DNA from: Melioribacteraceae bacterium
GTDB taxonomy: Bacteria > Bacteroidota > Ignavibacteria > Ignavibacteriales > Melioribacteraceae
Assembly (NCBI GenBank): GCA_027858595.1
Contig: JAQICK010000271.1
Location: 1 to 6,784 of the forward strand
Direction: 5' to 3'
Length of the DNA stretch: 6,784 nt
Shown here: positions 1 to 5,213 of the stretch, in pieces
Numbering within the stretch: the first letter of the stretch is position 1
Layout of the letters: each line of letters opens with the position of its first letter
The notes under the pieces: generated by a model
Seen by the model: only the letters and a program-made list of their open reading frames with translations
What the model was told of the DNA's origin: nothing
The model's database searches: none
Translations under genes and position numbers: made by a program

Positions 1-18
1 ATGTACATTTTATTAAAT

Positions 19-37
19 ACTTAGTTAATAATTAAGT
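19..37. promoter_or_regulatory. Imperfect 19-bp dyad upstream of the sensor gene (candidate operator)
   Basis: The 19 bases read ACTTAGTTAATAATTAAGT. They are symmetric about position 28, with 9-bp half-sites that match except at one pair (24 against 32). The dyad ends 30 bp before the ATG at 68, which would suit a repressor or activator site near the promoter. In DNA this AT-rich such a dyad can arise by chance, and I do not recognise it as the site of a named regulator. No convincing -35/-10 or Bacteroidota-type -33/-7 pair can be fixed in the 67-bp leader. Confidence 0.2.
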
Positions 38-67
38 TACAAATCTAAAAATATATATAGGAATTTC

Positions 68-2398
68 ATGAAACTTTCACAAATTATTAGGGTAGATGAA
101 GAAAAATGTGTCAACTGCCATCAATGTATTTCGGTTTGTCCAGTTAAGTATTGTAATAATGCTTCTGGTGATCACATAAAGATTAATTCAGATTTATGTA
201 TTGGTTGTGGACAATGTATAAAAGCATGTTCGCATGATGCAAGAATTGGACTTGATGATTTTGACATTTGGATGGAAGATCAGAAAAGTGGAAAAAATGT
301 TGTTGCCATTGTTGCCCCAGCGATAGCTGCAAATTTCCCCAATCAATACTTAAATATTAATGGCTGGTTAAAGTCTTTAGGAGTAAAAGCAATTTTTGAT
401 GTGAGTTTTGGTGCTGAGTTAACAGTAAAAAGCTATTTGGAACACGTAAAAAATAATAGCCCAGAGTGTGTAATTGCACAACCTTGCCCGGCTCTTGTCT
501 CATATATAGAAATATACAAACCAGAATTAATAGAATACCTTGCTCCAGCAGATAGTCCTATGACCCACACTTTAAAGATGATTAAAAATTATTACCCAGA
601 TTATTCAAACAGTAAATTATTAATTATATCACCATGCATTACAAAAAAAAGAGAATTCGATGCTGTAGGAATAGGCGATTATAATGTTACAATGAAAAAA
701 ATTAGTGAATATTTTGATGATAATAATGTTAGTTTGAGCAAATTTCCAAAAGATGATTACGACAATCCTCCTGCAGAAAGAGCTGTGCTTTTTTCAACTC
801 CAGGTGGTTTAATGAGAACTGCAATCAGAGAAAATCCAGCTTTAATGAATGTAACCAGAAAAATTGAAGGTCCAGAAATTATATATGAATATTTGAATGA
901 TCTAAAGTCAAATATTAAAAACAAAACAGCACCTTTATTGATTGATTGTCTTAATTGTGATATGGGTTGTAACGGTGGTACAGGAACTAAAAATGATAAA
1001 TCTATAGATGAAGTTGAATATCTGATTGAAAAACGAAATATAGAAATGCAGGATAATTATAAATCATCATTTTTAAAAAAACCAAGTGTTAGAAAAATTA
1101 GAAAAACTGTGAACGCTTATTGGAAAGAAGGTATATACGGAAGAAAATATACAGACCTTTCAACAAATTTTAGTTCCAGCATAAAAAGCCCTACTAACAC
1201 AGATGTTGATGCAATATATAAAAGTATGCACAAAACGAAACCAGAAGATATTAAAAACTGTTCAGCATGTGGTTATGACACTTGTGAAGGAATGGCTGTT
1301 GCAATTCATAATGGTTTAAATGATAAACACAATTGTCACGTTTATCTAGAAAAAATGGATGAATATATATCAAGAAATCTTGAGGAGGTATCCAAATTTT
1401 CAGAAGGGGACTTGAATGTGCATTTTGTTGATGAAGGCAACAATGAAGCAGCAAAGCTATTTAAAGAATTAAATATCTCAGTTGGAAATATCCGAAATAT
1501 GATTGCTAACATAAAAGGCGTTATTGAAAATATTAGTCAAACTAGTAACAAATTATCCTCAAGTTCGGAAGAAATGTCAAATGGCGCTCAAGAGCAAAGA
1601 GAACAAACAGAAAGTGTTGCTGTTGCAGTAGATGAAATGACACACACAATAATGGCAACAACAAACAATGCAAGTTCTGCTTCAGGAAAATCCATTCACG
1701 CTGGAAGTATTGCTAAAACTGGTGGAGAAGTCGTAGAAAGTACGGTTGAGGGAATGAATAGAATAGCTGCTGTAGTGTCTGAATCTGCAAATATAATTAA
1801 AGAGCTTGGCAAGAATAGTGATCATATTGGAGAAATAGTCCAAGTAATTAATGATATAGCAGATCAAACTAATTTGCTAGCACTTAATGCTGCAATAGAA
1901 GCTGCAAGAGCTGGAGAAGATGGAAGAGGATTTGCAGTAGTAGCAGATGAAGTAAGAAAACTTGCCGGAAGAACAACAAATGCAACTAAAGAAATTGCAG
2001 GTATGATTCAGCAAGTGCAAAAAGATACCAATGGGGCTGTCAAATCTATTGAAGTAGGAACAAAAGAAGTTGAGAATGGTATTTTGCTAGCAAGTAAAGC
2101 TGGGGAATCATTAAAAGAAATAATTACTAGTACTGATGAAGTTGTTGATGTAGTTAATCAAGTTGCTGCAGCTAGTGAACAACAATCAGTAACGTCTGAA
2201 CAAATAAGCAAAAACATAGAAAGCATTAGTAGTGTAACTCAACAGTCTGTTTTTGGAATTGAAGAAATAGTGAGGGTTTCTGAAGGCCTTAACGATCTTA
2301 CAGTTAGCTTGAAGAACATGATAAGTATGTTTAAAGTAGACGATAGTGTTAAAAGGCGAATTGATGAAGGTCCGTTTTTAGAAAATAATTTAAACTAA
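68..2398 (+). CDS. Putative H2-sensing chemoreceptor: [FeFe]-hydrogenase H-cluster module fused to a methyl-accepting chemotaxis domain
   Basis: A 776-residue soluble fusion protein. Residues 14-54 hold two 4Fe-4S ferredoxin motifs (C14/C17/C20/C24 and C44/C47/C50/C54). Residues about 77-370 are the [FeFe]-hydrogenase H-cluster domain, with ligand candidates C140 (QPCPAL), C190 (SPC, then K193 and E196), and C307 and C311 (CX3C followed by NGG). Residues 398-423 form a CX2CX4CX16C iron-sulfur domain (PF04060 type). Residues about 430-485 look like a HAMP-type linker (EGDLNV, then NEAAKLFKELN). Residues about 486-767 are the MCP coiled-coil hairpin, with the conserved tip from DQTNLLALNAAIEAARAGE to FAVVADEVRKLAG at about 599-634. 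E501-E502 and E704-Q705 are candidate adaptation sites. There is no signal peptide, membrane helix or C-terminal CheR-tethering NWETF pentapeptide, so it should act in the cytoplasm. Inferred role: H2 or redox state at the H-cluster modulates CheA/CheW. In the hydrogenase classification I recall, this architecture matches the chemotactic sensory type (group C). AGGAA at 59-63 supports the start. The gene ends in tandem TAA codons. The maturase genes hydG and hydE follow. Confidence 0.9.
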   Translation: MKLSQIIRVDEEKCVNCHQCISVCPVKYCNNASGDHIKINSDLCIGCGQCIKACSHDARIGLDDFDIWMEDQKSGKNVVAIVAPAIAANFPNQYLNINGWLKSLGVKAIFDVSFGAELTVKSYLEHVKNNSPECVIAQPCPALVSYIEIYKPELIEYLAPADSPMTHTLKMIKNYYPDYSNSKLLIISPCITKKREFDAVGIGDYNVTMKKISEYFDDNNVSLSKFPKDDYDNPPAERAVLFSTPGGLMRTAIRENPALMNVTRKIEGPEIIYEYLNDLKSNIKNKTAPLLIDCLNCDMGCNGGTGTKNDKSIDEVEYLIEKRNIEMQDNYKSSFLKKPSVRKIRKTVNAYWKEGIYGRKYTDLSTNFSSSIKSPTNTDVDAIYKSMHKTKPEDIKNCSACGYDTCEGMAVAIHNGLNDKHNCHVYLEKMDEYISRNLEEVSKFSEGDLNVHFVDEGNNEAAKLFKELNISVGNIRNMIANIKGVIENISQTSNKLSSSSEEMSNGAQEQREQTESVAVAVDEMTHTIMATTNNASSASGKSIHAGSIAKTGGEVVESTVEGMNRIAAVVSESANIIKELGKNSDHIGEIVQVINDIADQTNLLALNAAIEAARAGEDGRGFAVVADEVRKLAGRTTNATKEIAGMIQQVQKDTNGAVKSIEVGTKEVENGILLASKAGESLKEIITSTDEVVDVVNQVAAASEQQSVTSEQISKNIESISSVTQQSVFGIEEIVRVSEGLNDLTVSLKNMISMFKVDDSVKRRIDEGPFLENNLN

Positions 2399-2422
2399 TA
2401 AGCTAGCTCATTATAATCGAAC

Positions 2423-2457
2423 ACTAAATTAATGTTGAAATAAATTTAGTTTTTTTT
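2423..2457 (+). terminator. Weak AT-rich intrinsic terminator after the sensor gene
   Basis: The arms ACTAAATT (2423-2430) and AATTTAGT (2443-2450) form a perfect 8-bp stem around a 12-nt loop. The right arm runs into eight T residues (2450-2457). The hairpin starts 25 bp after the stop codon at 2396-2398. The stem has only one G-C pair, so it is probably weak and may let transcription continue into hydG. Confidence 0.5.
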
Positions 2458-2472
2458 AATAAACAATAAATG

Positions 2473-2498
2473 GCTTAAATCCCTTATCGGATTAAAGC
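2473..2498 (+). other. Second hairpin in the sensor-hydG gap
   Basis: GCTTAAATCC (2473-2482) faces GGATTAAAGC (2489-2498) across a 6-nt loop. The arms pair at 9 of 10 positions. It is followed by a pyrimidine-rich stretch (GATTCTTTTCT) rather than a clean T-tract, so it is not a textbook terminator. It could be a back-up terminator, an RNA-processing hairpin or a protein-binding dyad. It is distinct from the terminator just upstream. Confidence 0.35.
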
Positions 2499-2564
2499 TG
2501 ATTCTTTTCTAATATAATTTATTAATAACATTATTTATTCAGATGGTTCAGAATTTGTGGAATA

Positions 2565-2587
2565 ATTATTGAATAATTTTCAATAAT
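2565..2587. promoter_or_regulatory. Perfect 9+9 bp dyad upstream of hydG (candidate operator)
   Basis: ATTATTGAA (2565-2573) and TTCAATAAT (2579-2587) are exact inverted repeats separated by five bases. They end 33 bp before the hydG start. The core TTGAA-N5-TTCAA is loosely like CRP/FNR-family half-sites, but the spacing and half-site match none that I can name. The site lies in an untranslated gap of 222 bp, where a hydG promoter would be expected. It could bind an oxygen- or redox-responsive regulator, or be a chance product of AT-rich sequence. Confidence 0.3.
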
Positions 2588-2620
2588 CAAATTAATCCTA
2601 AGCGGAGTAATAATTATAAC

Positions 2621-4009
2621 ATGGAATTTATAAACGAAAAATATATAAACTCATTAATTGATGATGAATCATTAAAGGATAGTGATTTACAATTCTCAAT
2701 AATCGAAAAAGCGCGATTAAAAATGGGAATAACTCTTAGGGAAAGTGCAGCTCTACTAAATATTACTGATAGCAAAGTTTTGGAAAAACTTTTTGATGCT
2801 GCTAAATCAATTAAGGAGAATATCTATGGTAACAGATTGGTAATGTTTGCACCTCTCTATTTAACAAATGCTTGTGTAAACAACTGCCTTTATTGTGCCT
2901 TCAGAAAAGATAACAAAGATCTTGTGAGACGTACATTATCTGTTGATGAAGTAGAGAGTGAAGCTCGACAATTAATTATGGATGGACATAAACGACTTTT
3001 GCTTGTTTGTGGCGAACACCCCAAAAAATCCAATCTTGATTATGTTGGAAAAGCGATAGAAAGAATCTATAGCATTGATTATAATGGAAATAATATTCGC
3101 AGAGTAAATGTAAATATTGCTCCGCTTTCAACAGAGGATTTTAAAAGACTGCACAGCTTTGAGATTGGAACATATCAGATATTTCAAGAGACATATCATT
3201 ATGAAACATATTCCAAAATGCATCCATCTGGACCTAAAAAGGATTACGCTTTCAGATTACACGCACCAGAAAGAGCTTTTGAAGCTGGAATTGATGATCT
3301 TGGAATTGGAGCTTTGTTTGGATTAACAGATTATAGATTTGAACTTTTAGCAATGCTTATGCATGCAGAATATTTAGAAAAAACCATTGGAGTTGGGCCG
3401 CACACTATTTCAATTCCTCGACTTGAGCCTGCTACTAACGCTCCAGCCGCAAACACTCCTCCGCTAGCAGTTGATGATTTATCATTCAAAAAAATGATTG
3501 CAATACTGCGCCTAGCGGTGCCATACACGGGCATTATTTTATCAACGCGAGAAAAGCCAGAATTGCGTAGAGATTTATTTAATGTTGGTGTGTCACAAAT
3601 AAGTGCTGGTAGTAAAGCTTCACCTGGAGGATACAAGAGCGAAAGTGACAATCCAACAAATGAGTTTGGACAATTTCAACTTGGTGATCACAGAAGTCTT
3701 GACGAAGTTGTAAAAGATGTTTGTGAGCAAGGATATATGCCAAGTTTCTGCACCGCTTGTTATCGCTCTGGAAGAACTGGAGATAGATTTATGGAGCTCG
3801 CAAAAACGGGAAAGATTGGAGCAATCTGCACTCCAAACGCTTTTGCTACATTTAAAGAATATCTTTTAGATTTTTCATCAAATGGATATTCAGAAAAGAG
3901 TGAAACGGAATTAATGAAGCAAGTTGAAAAACTTCCAGAGAAAGAAAAGAAAGCTACAATAAGGATGATTGAGAAATTAGAAAAAGGCGAAAGAGACGTT
4001 TTCTTTTAA
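2621..4009 (+). CDS. hydG: [FeFe]-hydrogenase H-cluster maturase HydG (radical SAM tyrosine lyase)
   Basis: HydG is a cytoplasmic radical-SAM enzyme that cleaves tyrosine to p-cresol and dehydroglycine. The latter yields the CO and CN- ligands of the H-cluster's 2Fe unit. The 462-residue product is close to the usual family length. The radical-SAM cluster motif CX3CX2C is at C85/C89/C92. The C-terminal auxiliary cluster motif, diagnostic of HydG within the ThiH-like group, is CX2CX22C at C377/C380/C403. Other recognisable family blocks are GHKRLLLVCGEHP (about 122-134), GTYQIFQETYHYETYSKMHP (about 183-202) and HTISIPRLEPA (about 261-271). The N-terminus EFINEKYINSLI matches family starts. The best ribosome-binding match, GGAG at 2604-2607, sits 13 nt from the ATG, which is a long spacing, but I see no better start. 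It lies 222 bp after the sensor gene and 84 bp before hydE, with a strong terminator between hydG and hydE. All visible motifs are intact, so it should be functional. Confidence 0.96.
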   Translation: MEFINEKYINSLIDDESLKDSDLQFSIIEKARLKMGITLRESAALLNITDSKVLEKLFDAAKSIKENIYGNRLVMFAPLYLTNACVNNCLYCAFRKDNKDLVRRTLSVDEVESEARQLIMDGHKRLLLVCGEHPKKSNLDYVGKAIERIYSIDYNGNNIRRVNVNIAPLSTEDFKRLHSFEIGTYQIFQETYHYETYSKMHPSGPKKDYAFRLHAPERAFEAGIDDLGIGALFGLTDYRFELLAMLMHAEYLEKTIGVGPHTISIPRLEPATNAPAANTPPLAVDDLSFKKMIAILRLAVPYTGIILSTREKPELRRDLFNVGVSQISAGSKASPGGYKSESDNPTNEFGQFQLGDHRSLDEVVKDVCEQGYMPSFCTACYRSGRTGDRFMELAKTGKIGAICTPNAFATFKEYLLDFSSNGYSEKSETELMKQVEKLPEKEKKATIRMIEKLEKGERDVFF

Positions 4010-4020
4010 ATGAATTTGTG

Positions 4021-4047
4021 GAGACGTTCCGCTGGAACGTCTTTTTT
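4021..4047 (+). terminator. Strong intrinsic terminator between hydG and hydE
   Basis: GACGTTCC (4023-4030) and GGAACGTC (4034-4041) form a perfect 8-bp stem with five G-C pairs and a 3-nt loop. An A-T pair (4022/4042) and a possible G-U pair (4021/4043) can extend it. Six T residues follow directly (4042-4047). It lies 13 bp after the hydG stop codon. It is the clearest terminator in the window and would separate hydE from hydG transcription, at least in part. Confidence 0.85.
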
Positions 4048-4093
4048 GCAAGAGTGATTAAAGAGTAAGATTAGGAATTAAGATTAAGAAAAA

Positions 4094-5131
4094 ATGAAGA
4101 ACTTGAATAAAATATTAAACAATGAAAATTTTACGAAAGATGAAATTATAACTTTACTTCAATTAACTGATATTAATGAAGTTGAAAAACTTTATCACAA
4201 AGCGGAAGAAATGCGACAAAAATATTTTGGAAATGAAATACATTTGCGCGGGATTATTGAATTCTCAAATTAGTGTAGGCAGGACTGTACATACTGCGGG
4301 TTAAGAAAAAGCAATGAAACTAATAACCGATTCAGAATGAACAAGGATGAAATTCTTGTAGCGGCTGAATTGATAAATGATTCTGGAATAAAGACTATTG
4401 TTCTTCAATCAGGGGAAGACCCATTGTATACAGGGAATGATATTGCTGCTTTAATAACTGAAATAAAAAACAAATATGATGTTGCAATTACCTTGAGTTT
4501 GGGGGAGCGTTCGTTTAAAGATTATGACCTTTGGCGACAAGCAGGAGCTGATAGATATTTATTAAAACACGAAACAGCTAACAAAGAAATTTACAAAAGT
4601 ATTCACCCACATCAGAATTTTGAAAACAAAGTTGCCCAATTAAAATATTTAAAAAGTATTGGATTCCAAATTGGTAGTGGAAATATCACGGGCTTACCAA
4701 ATCAAACAATTGAAGATATTGCTGATGATATTTTGCTTTGCAACGAACTTGATATAGATATGGCATCGTTCAGCCCGTTTATTCATGCGGAAAATACACC
4801 TTTATCTGAAATTCCAAATGGAGAAATTATATTATTGCTTAATACAATAGCGGTTGCACGTTTAGTATTAAAAAATGTTCACATTCCTGCAACATCAGCA
4901 CTAGCAACATTGGATGAGGAGGGAAGAGAGAAAGGTATTCTTGCAGGTGCAAACGTTGTGATGCCATCCTTCACACCAATACCATACCGCGGAAACTACC
5001 TTATTTACAAAGACAAAAAATGCATTTCAGAAAATCCTCAGCAATGCTTGCCATGTTTGAATTTAAGATTAATGAGTGTTGGCGTACATGCATCTAAATC
5101 GCATGGGCATTCATTAAAGTTACAATTGTAA
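4094..5131 (+). pseudogene. hydE: [FeFe]-hydrogenase H-cluster maturase HydE, interrupted by an in-frame TAG at codon 60
   Basis: HydE is a cytoplasmic radical-SAM enzyme that acts after HydG in building the 2Fe unit of the H-cluster. Reading through the stop gives 345 positions, the normal family length. Residues 1-59 end in HLRGIIEFSN, the conserved lead-in to the radical-SAM motif. Codon 60 is TAG (4271-4273). The same frame then gives C61/C65/C68 (CX3CX2C, CRQDCTYCGLR), IVLQSGEDP (about 102-110), TLSLGE (about 133-138), ADRYLLKHETAN (about 152-163), GLPNQT (about 200-205), NIPAT-like HIPATSA (about 263-269) and an auxiliary-cluster motif CX7CX2C at C310/C318/C321. The only possible start upstream of the stop is the ATG at 4094, because a TAA lies in frame at 4085-4087. 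Its ribosome-binding site is poor (AGGA is 17 nt away). Translation from the later ATG at 4337 would give 264 residues without the radical-SAM cysteines, and no Shine-Dalgarno precedes it. The gene could be newly inactivated, suppressed, or affected by a base error. Assignment to HydE is secure; the functional state is open. Confidence 0.88.
4271..4273 (+). other. In-frame amber codon within hydE
   Basis: TAG stands between AAT (Asn59) and TGT (Cys61, the first radical-SAM cluster ligand). The family commonly has Tyr, Val or Ile-like residues here. TAT or TAC (Tyr) is one substitution from TAG. No length change is involved, since the frame is the same on both sides. The other three genes contain no in-frame TAG, and all three stop codons seen in the window are TAA, so the window neither shows nor excludes TAG reassignment. 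No convincing recoding structure follows it; the only local pairing is a 4-bp stem (4279-4282 with 4294-4297). Confidence 0.9.
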
Positions 5132-5213
5132 AACAATAATAGATATAACCTCTTTTATTTTATCATGTTTTTCCTTAAGTTAGAAAAATTATACTCACAA
5201 ATATGGAGATAAA

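Noticed and set aside
2513..2518. TATAAT as a hydG promoter -10 box
   Set aside because: The hexamer is perfect, but no -35-like sequence lies about 17 bp upstream, the region is AT-rich, and FCB-group promoters often follow a different consensus (TTTG / TAnnTTTG). The nearest such pair (TTTG at 2554-2557, TAATTTTC at 2574-2581) has short spacing and a mismatch.
3117..3326. 69-codon plus-strand frame within hydG
   Set aside because: It is an out-of-frame shadow of the conserved HydG coding region.
3331..3651. 106-codon open frame on the minus strand inside hydG, and similar antisense frames at 1251-1454, 1682-1867, 5325-5699 and 5915-6133
   Set aside because: They lie wholly inside well-supported genes on the other strand, and their translations show no recognisable domain.
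4271..4300. Pyrrolysine insertion or programmed recoding at the TAG
   Set aside because: No convincing downstream structure (only a 4-bp stem), no reason to expect pyrrolysine in HydE, and no pyl genes in the window. Kept only as a hypothesis to test at genome level.
4337..5131. Independent 264-residue gene starting at the ATG at 4337
   Set aside because: The same frame upstream encodes the missing HydE N-terminus and cysteine motif. The ATG lacks a ribosome-binding site and aligns with an internal HydE methionine region (RFRM). It is the 3' part of the interrupted hydE.
5168..5195. Promoter or terminator in the hydE-secreted protein gap (TTTTTC/GAAAAA pairing; TATACT at 5190-5195)
   Set aside because: The stem is only 6 A-T-rich pairs with no T-tract after it, and no -35 partner is visible for TATACT.
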